Made by a program: the position numbers and the translations under genes | Shown here: one piece after another, positions 48,701 to 60,690 of the stretch | How positions within the stretch are numbered: position 1 is the stretch's first letter | Layout: the number at the start of each line of letters is the position of its first letter | Origin: Utricularia gibba | Lineage: Eukaryota; Streptophyta; Magnoliopsida; Lamiales; Lentibulariaceae | Assembly (NCBI GenBank): GCA_002189035.1 | Contig: CM007989.1 | Span: forward strand, 1,302,001-1,366,000 | Length of the DNA stretch: 64,000 nucleotides | Direction: 5' to 3' | The notes under the pieces: generated by a model | The model's input: only the letters and a program-made list of their open reading frames with translations | The model's database searches: none | What the model was told of the DNA's origin: nothing

Positions 48701-50198
48701 ATCATGCAGAAGTCTGAAGATGCTGGAGGGATTGATCAGCTAGTTGCATCTGTGGTGTCTAGTGAAGGCACACAGGGCTCAGATCATTTATATACAAAGC
48801 CAGAAAGTGTTTCAGATGCAAAGGTGCCATAAATTACTTATATATAAAAAAATAATATATGCTTGGTAGTGGCTTTGACAGAAGGTACATAGAAGCAGAA
48901 AATGGAGGGCGACTGATATTTAGTTATTGCTTCTGTACTCCTCACATGACACTGAATGTCATCACCATGCAGATACAAGAAGTTGCCCAACAGAACGCTC
49001 ATGAGTTTATAGGACATCCAGGGGAAAATCCAGAACCAAATGAAACAACAGATAAAAGCATTATCCAAGAAGAAAATGAAGGCATTGCAGAGAAGATTAT
49101 AACTGTGGTAGACTATAAGGAGGCTCACGCATCAGATCAGGAATACTCAAAGCCGGAAAGTGAGGTACACAGCTTAAAGTTCGCTTTACCCGCATTTTAT
49201 CATTAAAAAGACAAATCCTACTAATGCAGTTATCATAGAATCGAAGTTTATGTTTCTGCATTCAATACAGTAATAGTGCAAGGCAACTAAAAACATACTA
49301 CCCTCAATAAAAATGGCTTCAAAAGCATAACTTTGTAGAGATGCCTGGGGTATAAGAGCACTTGTTATATGTGAATCAGCTTCTCCAAATTAGTATGATA
49401 TGCATCAATTTCTTATAACATATTTGACCTACAAAATTCTCTCGGACTGTGATTTCACCAACATGCTGCATTCTTCTCCTGTTTCCTCAGGTTAATAGCT
49501 CATCCACAGAAACTTCAGAAGATGAAGCCATTGTGGCAGGAGTTAATCCAATACAAAACGCTTCAGTTGAAGAGCTCAGCAGAGAAGCACGGGAACAGCA
49601 AGTGAGCCGTACACCTATTCAAGAGCAAGACGAGGATCACAAAGGCACTGAATTTACAGAAAAACCAGAAATCAACGATGAGCAGAAAGACGATTCGAAA
49701 GACACATCAGCAGTTTCTACTGAAAATCTGGAGTCCGGACCCCGAGAAGTAATTGCTGATCCCATCATCACAACCTTATCAAGAGACACTCAGGATAGTT
49801 TCGTCCCAAGCACATTGCAGGACGAATACGTCATCCTAGAAGCAGCGGACCATGCAAAGACGGAAGGCGCTCCTTCTGAAAAGGAAGAAGCAACACATGA
49901 GGAAACAGAGGAGACGCAAACCAAGCAATCACTGTCCCTGTCGAACCTCTTCCAAGCTTCCGTGAGGAGAACCAACCAAGAAGATCCGGTTACTGAAAAA
50001 ACTGACACAAAAGCTGAAGAAGGAGCAGAAGTAGAACAAGAGGAAGAACATGAGCACGTTGAAGATAGCGGAGATGGAGAGAGTAAAGCTCAACCCAAGA
50101 AACACCCCCACAACTTGCTCTCCGGCGTCGGATCGAAGGTTAAGCATTCGCTAGACAAGGTGAAGAAAGCCATCACCGGAAAATCCAAGCCCAAGTAA
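39786..50198 (+). CDS. Giant acidic repeat protein (neurofilament-/titin-like, plant), 33 exons
   Basis: The 2302-aa product is dominated by E, K, V, T and S and is probably disordered or coiled. The only clear end motif is C-terminal: SGVGSKVKHSLDKVKKAITG, a basic helix like that closing plant proteins labelled neurofilament-related. Function is unknown. Exons: 39786-39830, 40016-40831, 40974-41297, 41375-41599, 41688-41810, 41924-42241, 42313-42465, 42540-42644, 42723-42908, 43087-43290, 43371-43556, 43637-43750, 43825-43911, 43992-44180, 44278-44532, 44605-44910, 45033-45284, 45364-45519, 45612-45656, 45786-45962, 46033-46197, 46278-46439, 46543-46635, 46716-46829, 46962-47102, 47182-47373, 47495-47638, 47717-47923, 48086-48373, 48510-48632, 48710-48823, 48973-49164, 49491-50198. 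Every intron is phase 0, and many exons end in EK. Intron 23 starts with GC. Exon 21 could instead start at 46042. Confidence 0.75.
40250..40729 (+). repeat. Four tandem 120-bp (40-aa) repeats in exon 2
   Basis: Units at 40250-40369, 40370-40489, 40490-40609 and 40610-40729 encode 40 aa each, beginning SLGASAEKASHEDIVDIGSV. They differ by only a few bases, and the last unit diverges at its 3' end. Such identity indicates recent expansion or continuing homogenisation. Long reads are needed to be sure of the copy number. Confidence 0.93.
42235..44532 (+). repeat. Duplicated exon-intron block inside the acidic-repeat gene
   Basis: Exons 7-10 (42313-43290) correspond in order to exons 12-15 (43637-44532), and exon 11 is an extra copy of the exon 7/12 type. 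Exon ends and intron edges are conserved as well. AATGAGAAGGTATGTGATGC recurs at about 42234, 43283 and 43549. GATCATGAGGATGA recurs after the acceptors near 42722 and 43991. ATTCATCAACTACCAGATTG recurs near 43072 and 44261. Confidence 0.8.
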
Positions 50199-50516
50199 GT
50201 AGTCACCCGACCCGATCCGATCCGATCCTTGCTCCGCCGCCTTCAACATCACGTGTTTCTCCCCTGCAACATTTTTTTTTTAATTTTCAAGTATTTGCTT
50301 TCATTTACTCAAAAAAAATGTTTTTCGTTTTTTTTCTTTTTTCCTTGTTGTGGAGGTATATTTCTTTTCATGATTGAAAATTAGATTGAATTATAAGTAA
50401 TGAGATCAGAGTTGGGATTAAAAATACTTAAAAAGCAGTATATCGTAAAATAAATATAAATTTATTATGGTATGATATATCTTTATTATTAAATTGATTC
50501 TGCAAGAAAACCGAAG
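50199..50516. other. Gap between the acidic-repeat gene and RST1
   Basis: This holds the 3' UTR of the upstream gene, with T runs, and then AT-rich promoter DNA of RST1. No ORF is seen. Confidence 0.55.
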
Positions 50517-50526
50517 TATATATAAA
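50517..50526 (+). promoter_or_regulatory. TATA box of RST1
   Basis: TATATATAAA ends 49 bp upstream of the RST1 ATG, at normal spacing for a short leader. Confidence 0.45.
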
Positions 50527-50574
50527 CCATGTTTGATGTGTCGGTCTTCGCGCTACCGCCGGCGGGAAAGATCA

Positions 50575-53500
50575 ATGGGTTCGGCTTCCTACGCTGTTCT
50601 GTTAGAGAAAACCCGAACTCCCCAGCCTCAGCTCCAAAAATTAGCCGTTGTGGCCGTTTTCGAGAAGTACCGTTCGGAGCCACCGTCCGATGCCGGCAGA
50701 GATGCAATTTGTCGCTGCCTCCGCTCAAACTCCTCCGCCGTTGCCGACCAATCCGCCAGAGAATTCTGCCGCCTCGTCAGGGACTCTAAATTGGACATTC
50801 ATTCCGCGCTACTAGAACTTCAGTCGGCGCTCGATGACGCTCCTAACAATCAACTCGCTACTCTTTTCATCAAGGCGATTGGATTGCTTACCAGACTTGG
50901 TGTCCAGGAAAATCCGGATTCCTTTCGGTTTCATTCGTCAGAGAATCACCCTTTCGTTAAGGTGAGAACAGGGTGCACTTCTTTTCTTTTTTGAAAAAAT
51001 AGTTATTAGTCTTAGTGGTACCTAATATTGGGAGTCGGCGCTTCTTGATGACAGATACTGAGTTTCGGTGCGGGAGCACATGGGGAGCTTGTGAAGCAAG
51101 TAACTTTATGGATTCTCAAATGTAGTTATCTGGGAGTGGAGGCGGTTTCTGAGTTCTTGCGTCCTTTTCTGAATTATTCTGTCATAAAAGCTCCGGATTC
51201 CAGTTCCAATTCAACATTCTTAATGAGTTTAGTGAATGCGATTGCGGCTTACTGCTGTTCATTTCCTTTGAAGGCGATTTACTTGCTGAAGATTCTAACA
51301 TCTTCTCTTAAATGTATGCAGTGCACGAATGCTGAAGTAAGTTTGCATCCGCATCTCATCTATGGCATTTTTTTCTTTATTATTATTTTTCATATGCATC
51401 ATGGCAAAGCATGCATTTCATGTTGGCTTAATAAATTTTATTTTTATGAAATTGAAGACTTTTCTGTTTTTTTTTGTTTTCGTTTCATGTAGGAGGCTGC
51501 AAATGTTTGTTACGTGTTTGAATGTCTGGCAGATTCATACCTTGTTGTATTACGGCATTTGGCTGGGATGGGATTGGTAAAAACTTGCACTTTTATCTCA
51601 TCTTCTTATTTCTTAGGTGCTTCGTTTTTGAGCTATTCAAACAGAGTTTAACTCCTGTTTTCGTTTTCCAGCATCTTGTAGACGAAGCCCAGTTAGGTAG
51701 CTTGGCACTTCTACAGGTTGTTTTATCCCAGTATGGAGATTTTCAATGTGTTTCGGGTGCAGTTGAGAAAATTTTGTATGTGTCAAGGCACTTATTAGCT
51801 ATGCAGAAGTCCCTTGGGCTTAAGTATGTGAGTGAGCTTTCATCACTGATGATGTCCTTGTTCCATATCCTCATTCAAGCCGAACTTGAGCATGAACAGC
51901 ATTCTCTCTTGGATCTGGTGTTACTCATTGTAAGATGGAAAAGTGAATGTGGTATAATATTCTTTTCCAGTATTGTTTTGAAATTTCTCTTTTACTTCAA
52001 TGTTTTCCTTTTCGTATTGAGGTTGCACATGAGGTAAAAAATGATACCCTGTGTTTTGTTGCCTGTAGTCACCAAATTTGTTGTTTTCCTGTTTCTTCTT
52101 CTGGTTTTGTTTTCTAGTCTGACCGTAATGTTGTAGAGATAAGCTATATTTTGATGTGATAATATAATGGTTTATAGTTTCATGATCTGAAGGAAAATTT
52201 TTGTGGGTCAGGTGCATGTCCTTTGCTTTTTTATAAATTCGTGTTATTTTGTTGAAGATTCATATGTTTGGAGTTTTCCTGCTAACCCTAAATCCATATC
52301 CTTTGCAGAATGCCGCATTGAATCATCCATAAGTGACTTGAAAGAAGAACTTTTGTTCATTTTTCCCATGCTTGCCCTTATCTCGTCTCCTTCCAAATCC
52401 TTGAAACAAAGTGCCAGTGATCTACTTTCTGTTTTGGAAAGAAGTGCTACTAATATGCAGTTTGCACAATGGGAGAAGCAAGAACTAAAGTTGAAGCAAT
52501 TTTTAATAACTACTCCAGGGTGCTTAGTTTGCAGATTTTTGAGCAACCTATGGTTTCAGGTTAGTCCTTTTTTTCCTCAAATGCAAACGCTAGGCTGTTA
52601 CACTGTTTCATGTTACTTTAACATGTTGTTTGTGCCCTTTCAGGATCGATTGCCATCAAATAGCACATTTTATGTAGATTATTTTTCAGCTAGTGACGGT
52701 AATGGTGAGTTGAAGCAGTGGGCGTCCTCTGTACGAGACTATGTATCTGGTATTGTCAAGACAAGCCATTTCTCTACGTTCTTTTCTCGATCTGAAGGTA
52801 TCCTTCTAGGAGGTTACTCATTCAATTATCTTAATATTTGGAAAGTCGTTGCTGCTTTACCAATCCTTTTTAAATGATTTGAATTTTGAAGTTTATCTTT
52901 TTCTTTATGCTTGCAGAAATTTCCATGATTATTTGTTCGGTTGCTAGTGTGCTCCTCTTGCATCAGACAAAAAGCTCAGCCATAGATTTGCTGGCTATGT
53001 ATAATAGAATTGCTCCTAGTTTTGGCATTCCCATGCTGCTAATAATTCTGTACTACAATTACATATCCTCCAGTGAAGGAAACTATCAGTGGTCTTCTGA
53101 TTTCGGGGTAAGCTATGAACTTTTTGATGGAGATGAATTTGTGTAAAACTTTTTCTCATAATTTTGTAATGTCATGTAACCTGTATAGCTTACCCACATT
53201 TTGGGAAGATTTTAACTTGTAGTCGTCATGTATTTTTTACAAGAATATTTCTATGTTTTGTGTTTTCTCCAGATTGAACTTTTGAGTGTACTACCATCAA
53301 CTGCTTCGCATCATGCAATGCTGCCACTTTTACTTCAGATTCTCCGCCCAATGCTTCACAATGATGCAGATACGTATGTCATCCCCCTCCCATTTTATGT
53401 GCTGCGTTTAACAGAATAAGAAATATGCCTGCTGTCCTTGTTATGCAACACACTGGTTGTGAACATAAGACATTTGATTTTCTGTATGGTTGACCACCTG

Positions 53501-56500
53501 TGATTACTGCCTGACTAAGTTGGTTTCCGTATTTATCTCCTGATGTTTCAGGGTTATAAAATCAACTGGCATACGCCTGCTTTGTAAGACTTGGGAAATT
53601 AACGACCATGTCTTCGAGACTTTGCAGGCAAGAAAAAACCCAATTTCAAAAAGCTTTTAGTTCATAAAACCTGGCCTCAACTTTCTTCTGTTCTTTTTGT
53701 GTGAGGAGCTACTACATGTAATAAGGTTTTGTATGCGTTGTTTATGCTGATGGATTGCAGAGAATGCTAGAACCTGAGACGATAATGCATGCTGCTGAAA
53801 GAGACATTGCTGTCTGTATAGCATTTTCCATTCGAGATGTGTGCAAGAGAAATCCTGATAAGGGTGTGGATATAATTTTGTCAATATCGGTATGCTCTGT
53901 TTTTTCATTTGAAACAGGGTGTGCCTACCTACCTAACATGCACTCACTTATCAGGCGTGTATAGAGAATGATGATCCTTTGATTCAGTCTCTGGGTCTAC
54001 AAGGCCTTGCCCATCTTTGTGAAGCTGATGTGATTGGTTTGTATTTCATGTTTTTTCGTTTAATATTCATTTTTGTATGCAACTGAAAAGTTAAGCAGTG
54101 TTAGATTATCTTATTCATCAGACTTTTATACTGCATGGGATGTTATTGAAAAGTGCATGCAAAACTACTCGAAGAATGCAACTGTTGCCCATAGGTATGG
54201 CCAGTTGCTGATACCTGCTTTTCTTTTTTTTTTGGCTTGAAATGTTACTTAAGCTGCGAGTAGGCATTGCAATGGTAAGTTAGCGTATGCATATGATCTC
54301 AATGAAGTGATTTATGCAGTTGTTTGATCCTCAAAATGAATCATTTGAGATACATGATTTCGAATGATCATGTTTATCGTTTCTTTGTATTTTGATTTGA
54401 TCTTTTATTATGACTAGGATAACAAAGTGGCAATAGTTATATATTTCTTTTGTCACAATCAAGTGAGAAATGCTGTTGAGAGTCAGTGTATTTTCTATCT
54501 ATTGGTAGCTTCTGTCTTCTTTTGAGATGGGGGGCAATGGATGTTGATGCATATCCAGAAGCAGCTTCTAGGGTGTTGAACATATTGTGGGATGTTGGTA
54601 CCCATAGAGAATATAGTCAGAGCTCTTTATGGAAAAAATCAAGATCAGCTGCATTCACTGCCTTGCTGCAATATGAGGTAGTTTTCATCCACGATTTTGT
54701 ATTGTTAAATGATTTGTGCTCAGTTTTTTGTTTGTATTGCTCTTAGAAACTAGTCGAAATTCCCTCCTGATATTTTCACGTGTAGATTCCTTTAATAGAA
54801 ATAGAGTATGCCCAATCTGTGAAACTAGGAGCTTTGTTACTTGGCTTCGCATCTGTGCAACTCTTCACCCAAGTCTTTTTGAATGTCTTGCTTCCCACTA
54901 TTAATAATTTTGATCTTATTTCAGGTCCTCTCTCTTCAGAGAAGCATATCAAGTTTCAGCTCTCGGAACTTTGAATTTCTTATATCAGGACTTGATGCTG
55001 ATCCAATGGAGGTGATGGAAGAATTTCAAGCCAGAATCATAACTACAGAACATATGTAAAATTTTATGATTTAACATTCTTTGGGAACACTCATTCGTTA
55101 GGACTAATTCCAAGTTCTTATGTTCGGATATCAAATATTTAACTTTTAATCAGTGGGCGTTCATACTTGCAGTACAAGACGAAGATATGTTAAAGAAAAG
55201 GTGGCCTCTGGATTTAGAAGCAAGATTTATAAACTACTAGACGTTGTTCCTGGAGTTGTGTTTCGTTCAGGTATGCTATCATTGGTAATCGGTGAGAAAA
55301 GATGCAACATATCCCTCGCTTGTGAAGAAATTGGTTTGCATTCTTTCAAGCATATTTGTAATGGCTATTTTCCTGTCCAAAGAATCAAATGTGTTATTAT
55401 TATTATTTTTACCTAACTTTGGGATTATGCACGTTTTTTTGAGTTTAAACAGTGCAGGATATTCTAATTGTTGCTCAGCTCAAGTTAGCAAAGTGTATTA
55501 TAGCATTATATTGAGCTATGCTGATGCAAGTGTTTAACAGATAACATTTTTTGACATCTGATTTTTGTCAAGGATTGGCCTTTTTTTTTTTATCAAACCC
55601 ATATTTTATGAATTCTCAGTCGCAGGAAATATACACAAGACAAGAGAAATATCAAGTGCTGATTTTTTCTTTCCTCCTCATAAAGATGTGAATAAAAACC
55701 GCATACCACTCAAGGTGAGATAATTTGTGTAGTTGGTGTGCGAGTGATTATCCTTGCTTTGGGGTTTTAACACGAATGTGCAGGGTATAAATAGGGATTA
55801 TGAAGATACAATTGTAGAATTAGCTTCTTCCCTTCAGCTTTCAAGGAATATTATTCTGGCCCTTTTCTGTGTGCAATCTTGGGAGGTTTTAATGGAAGGA
55901 TGGATGAGGTCTTGCATCATCAAGTTTGAGGAAAGGGCCTCATCATTAGACAGAAGTCTGCAAGCTGCAAAGGATATTCTAAAGGTTTACTGTTCCCATT
56001 TTCTTTTTGGCATTTACTTAGGTCGCTTGAAATATTCTTAATGTCATGTAATGTTGCAGACTATCATGAGGTTAGCAGAAGAAGCAAACCCTCGTTCCGC
56101 AGAGAATATAGCACTTGCAATTGGGGCATTCTGCCTGGTAACAAAAAATATCACTTTGTATCTCCTGCTGGATAATTTTTTGCAGTGACTAATGATTTTG
56201 ATGTATTTGTTTAATTTGTTTTAAACGAATGGTCAAGTATAAATTCCAAATTAAAATTAATAGATTTTTTAATGTTATTGCTGTTGCTTTCGCTTGTAAT
56301 TCAGAACTTCAAACTGGTGAACTTCAACTCTTAATGTGGAACTTGGTTAAACAGTTTTTTTATTCCTAATCTGTTTGCCAGTGCTATATCCTTTAGATTA
56401 TTTTATGCTATAGGTACTGCCTACTTCAGCTCATGCAGTCAAGTCAATTGCTGCAAAGTTTTTATTGGGTTGGTTGTATCAGCATGAGCATGAACAGCGC

Positions 56501-59500
56501 CAGTGGCCAGCAGCAATTTCTCTTGGGCTGATCTCGAGTTGCCTACATGTGACTGATCATGAACTGAAGATGAGGATTATAAATGCCCTCATTGAGGTAT
56601 GTGCAGCGTATGTCAAGGTCCAATTACTGGATACCATACAGTTTATGGTTCTTTAGCACTATATTTCTGGGGATAAAAATGGCTTGTAGTGTTTTTTTAA
56701 CAATATGACTTTTGCAATGCCATAGTTGTTAAGCTTTATTATCTTTTAGGTCTCGATGAAAAGTAAAAGCGGTCTACTGGAGGGAGCTTGTGGAATTGGA
56801 CTGGGGTTCTCATGTCAGGATCTTCTGACTAGCATTGGTTCCACGACTCAATCATTATCTGAAAAGGATGTGTATCGATTGTTGGAAACTCAAGTATTGA
56901 GAAAAATCGTCTGGAACTTAGTTTATATGATATGTCGGTTTGGTAAAACAACATCTAGTATCCTGGAAAAACTAGAAACCCTTTTTCCAAAAGGTGACAT
57001 TGATTCCTCAGATGAAGCTTGTCTTCAAATGAAGAATATGGATCTCGTGGAGGATGGTTTTTGGGGTATTGCAGGACCTATCATAGGTTTAGGAAATTCT
57101 TTTGGGGCTTTGTACAGAGCAGGAGCTCATGATGTAGTTCTTTATCTTAAGAACCTGATAATTTCTTGGATTCCTACTAAAAATATTATTCTGTCAAATC
57201 CAACTGTTGAGGAATCATTTTTAGCAATGTCAGCTTTAGGAGCCTGCCTTGCTGTACCAACTATATTTTCTTTCTGCCGTAATGCAGAATTGCATGATGA
57301 TATCGAGCTTGATCCTGTCATGAAAGGATTGGTCTGGTTTATTTCTGAACTTTTATCTATTAAAGGTCTTGATGCTTTCCATCAGAGCTTGTTGATGGCA
57401 TCTTGTGCTGGTGCTGGGAGCATTTTTTTTGATTCTTTGAACCTAGGATTGCCTTTAGAAGCTGAATATGCTAAACATCTGTTGTCATTATTCAGAAGAA
57501 CTTACTCAAGTCCTCACCCTCTTATCGTCCTTGGCGGTATGTCTGGTGTTGTCAATGCTTTAGGAGCAGGTGCAGGGACTATGATACCTAGCTTCTCTTT
57601 ACACTCATTCCAGAAAACTCCTCAGCAGGTTGCTCAATCTAGAATAAAAATGTTTTTTTTCATCGAAAATAAAATGTTCGTTTAGGTGAAGATGCTTCCT
57701 TTGTATACCCTAGTAAATAGGCGTTCAGTGGATCACCATCTTTGAAATTGGGAAAATATGAATACATGAATATGTGTGATTTATCAAAATGACTTGCTTG
57801 GGAAGGCAAATTTATAGATTTGGTGAACCTTTCATCACTTTATCTGATAGTGCATGCCTCATGATAGGAACTGGCCAATTTCTTCGGACCTTTGCCACCA
57901 AATCATGCACTGGAGACTGATTTAACATCTCTAATCCAAGAGATGTTTCTGCTTGCTCAGAATTGTGTTGATTCTGAAGTACAAGATAAGGCAGCTTGGG
58001 CGATTTGCTTTCTCAGGCATTATCTGTTCTCCAGGATCCATAATGAGGAAACTGCAGAATCTAATCTCTCTGGTGGCAATCAACCTGCACCACAGGGAGT
58101 TGCTGCAGATAGTCTTGTCATGAAAATCTCATCGTGGATTATGAAGGTGATCTACTCTGAGGTATGGCTACTCAGAAACATCCACATTAAGCTGACTACT
58201 AATCTGTTTGCGTCTTTATTAGATTCTTTTCACTAAGAGAGATAAACCTCTGCCACCTTCATGGAAATGATGTCATGGCTTGGACTCCTGTTTATTCTTC
58301 CAAGTAACTTATACCAATGGGTTCCTTTATTGTCTTTGTTTTGCAGTCATGGGCAAACATAGATATCAGAACGCTTGACCTCTGTATACGATGCCTGTCA
58401 CATGCTCCAAGGTTGCCTCATATGGACTGGAGAACACTTATAAGTCAGTGCATGAAATATGGGGACAAGTCACTGAAATGCCTTCGCAGCATGGGCCTCT
58501 TAAAAGAACCCTCCGGGAAGATTGTTTTTTATTCTTACTGTCACATGCTAGCAAATTAGATCCACTGATGAGCTTTCTTGATGAATTATATGAATTTGCC
58601 AGGTTCAAGTCACTTGAATCTAATCTTCAATCGCTTATGCTGCTGCACTTAGCAGACCTTTTCGGCAAATTCTCCAATGCCAGACTTGTCAAGCTATTTG
58701 ATGATATGACTTATTTTTTGCACATACTTTCTTCTGATCAACAGAATTTGGTAGAACACTCTCTCCGAGTTTCCTTTTGGAAAGGCCTTGAACTCTGCAT
58801 AAGCAGAGATGAACTTGAAACAAGGGATTACCTCAATTATTTAGAACGATGCATGGAGATTCTGTTCACTACTTCACAATGGCCTCTCTACGCAGCTGTA
58901 GAATCTTATCAGAAGCACTCCAACTTGGAATGGTGTAAAGCAATAAAATGTCTTGGGAAGGCTCGTCTAGGCTGGCTCTTAGATCTTTTACTGGTAATTT
59001 TCTCATTCTCATGGCTTTAGATCGCATATACGATAATACTACCATTATTTTCAGTAGATTGGAACATCAATTCCAAAGGTTACCTCACAGTTTTGTGAGT
59101 TTTTAATGATGGATTTCCCTCCATTCTGCACAGTTACCCATTGCAGATCTCGTTGAGCAGAATAGCCAATCACATTTATTTTTGAAAAAGCTTTCTGCCA
59201 AGATAGAACTAGTTCGAGTAGGTGCCATCCCTGTACTGGAGCTTTCAAAATTCAAATCATATATTCTGAACATCAATTCTGAAGGTTGGCCTGGCTTTTT
59301 TTTTTTAGATTTTTTTGATTATGGAGACAATATTCTGAAGGCCAGGTATCATGGAATTGTTCACGTGCAGTTATATGGAGCATACTGGTGGAACTGTCTG
59401 TAACATTGCGAAAACTTGATGAGGGCGTCCGGAGACAGTGGATTGTCGACACAGCTGAAATCTTGTGTGTGACAAGTTACCCTTCAACGGTAAGAAGCAA

Positions 59501-59940
59501 CGCTGCAAACTTGATGTATGCTGGTGAGATGCATAACCCATCTTATAAGACATTGAAGTTTAAATTCATCTGTTCTGTAGGCCCTGCGTTTTCTTGGTCT
59601 TCTAAGTGGGCTCTGCTGCAAATATATGCCGATCTTGGTTGCTGATAAGTTATGTGTATTGGCTGATCTTCCTGTTACGCTTTCATCCCTATTGGAAACC
59701 AGTGGCTGGGGAACCATCAGAGAACCCGTAGCGTTACATGTTTGGAAATCAACTGAAAGAATCCACAACTGGGCCAAACATGTACAACATGATGCTAATT
59801 CGCCTGCGCCACAGGGTATCCATGAATCCGAGAGCACCGTTTCAGCTCTGCTGTGTCAAGTGCTGCATCAGACGTGTGTTTCTCTGAAAAGATACCTACC
59901 TGCTAGTGAGCTGCTGAAGCTTTCCAACATGGTGATATGA
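50575..59940 (+). CDS. RST1: RST1 (RESURRECTION1)-like ARM-repeat protein, one-base frameshift in exon 22
   Basis: RST1 is a large helical-repeat protein (focadhesin-like) that links the cytosolic RNA exosome to the Ski complex, with RIPR, in Arabidopsis; mutants have altered waxes and embryo defects. Exons: 50575-50961, 51055-51336, 51493-51576, 51672-51951, 52258-52559, 52644-52797, 52917-53107, 53273-53373, 53552-53627, 53761-53889, 53955-54036, 54122-54194, 54509-54677, 54925-55055, 55173-55270, 55620-55714, 55784-55984, 56060-56137, 56414-56596, 56750-57628, 57868-58161, 58347-58993, 59134-59284, 59371-59489, 59581-59940. All phases fit except in exon 22. There the frame changes at GGGG 58461-58464, between CMKY and the TLREDCFLF stretch. 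With one more G the protein is 1848 aa, close to the Arabidopsis 1841. As written, it stops at 58559. Intron 9 starts with GC. Confidence 0.88.
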
Positions 59941-60189
59941 GTATCCACAGGATAGTCAGTTGGAGAAATGTGCAATACTGTAAGTTTATGAACAATGTAT
60001 CACATTTTGGTAAATTGCGAGAATGCTGGACAACATAAAGGCTCAAGGAAAAGAGATCCAAACACACTCTGCTGCCTATACTCCTACAAGACAGAAGCAA
60101 AAACAAAAAGCTGCAAACAACAAAACAGAATGCGGGCTTTTAAAATATGCAACAGAACCCATGGAGAATTTCTACCACAAATGAGTAAC
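59941..60189. other. RST1 3' flank
   Basis: The RST1 3' UTR should lie here. No gene is recognised on either strand. Confidence 0.5.
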
Positions 60190-60540
60190 TTATACTTGTG
60201 GGGTGCTGGGCTCTCCATCTCCAGAAAGTGCATCCCATTTCTCTTCTTCCTCCAGGGAATTAATGAGAGGATGGGCATGTGCATCTGTATCAGCATCCAT
60301 TGCTCCAGCATTGAAAACTATCTTGTAATCCTCAAAGCCATTACCAAAAGCCACTATTGTCTCCCATCCCATATCAGCCACTATTGTCTCACCGTATCAG
60401 CTATGATACGGTGATGCATCTATAGAACCATGGATGGGATCATATCTAGCAGTATCACTCGGTGCACATGGCTGGTTTGGAGCCTCTTCAGGTTCACAAG
60501 CACCAGAGAGAAAGGTCGTTCCAAGTGATTTAATTAATGT
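60190..60540 (-). pseudogene. Coding-like remnant with an internal stop, family unknown
   Basis: One minus-strand frame is open from 60540 to 60400 (47 codons), broken by TGA at 60397-60399, and open again to a stop at 60190. The peptide looks like real protein in composition, for example PCAPSDTARYDPIHGSID, GNGFEDYKIVFNAGAMDAD and SLEEEEKWDALSGDGEP. It has no start and no clear splice sites. A 15-bp direct repeat (60349-60363 and 60376-60390) duplicates ETIVA in frame, and the TGA lies inside a hairpin. I do not recognise the family. It could be a decayed 3' exon or a gene fragment now in the mTERF 3' UTR. Confidence 0.4.
60390..60413. repeat. Perfect 10-bp inverted repeat with a 4-nt loop
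   Basis: CACCGTATCA and TGATACGGTG are perfect arms around GCTA. The hairpin lies between the RST1 stop on one strand and the mTERF stop on the other. On the minus strand it contains the TGA that breaks the coding-like remnant. There is no T run after it that would suggest a Pol III terminator. Confidence 0.75.
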
Positions 60541-60690
60541 TCAAAACGTTATGTGAAGGTACTTCTACTTCCAAGATCAATTTCGTGTCATAACCATCAA
60601 ATCATCCTTCCAAAATACAACATACTGGAGAATTCAAAGGAATGATTCCCATGATCTCAACATGAACAATATAGACAGCAAGTAGAAGTT
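60541..60690. other. mTERF 3' flank
   Basis: This 150-bp stretch directly follows the mTERF stop on the minus strand and is probably its 3' UTR. No ORF is seen. Confidence 0.5.

Noticed and set aside
54786-54924. Open, protein-like stretch after CACGTGTAG in RST1 intron 13
   Set aside because: Using it as an exon would put the next conserved RST1 segment out of frame. The acceptor at 54924 keeps the phase and the family sequence.
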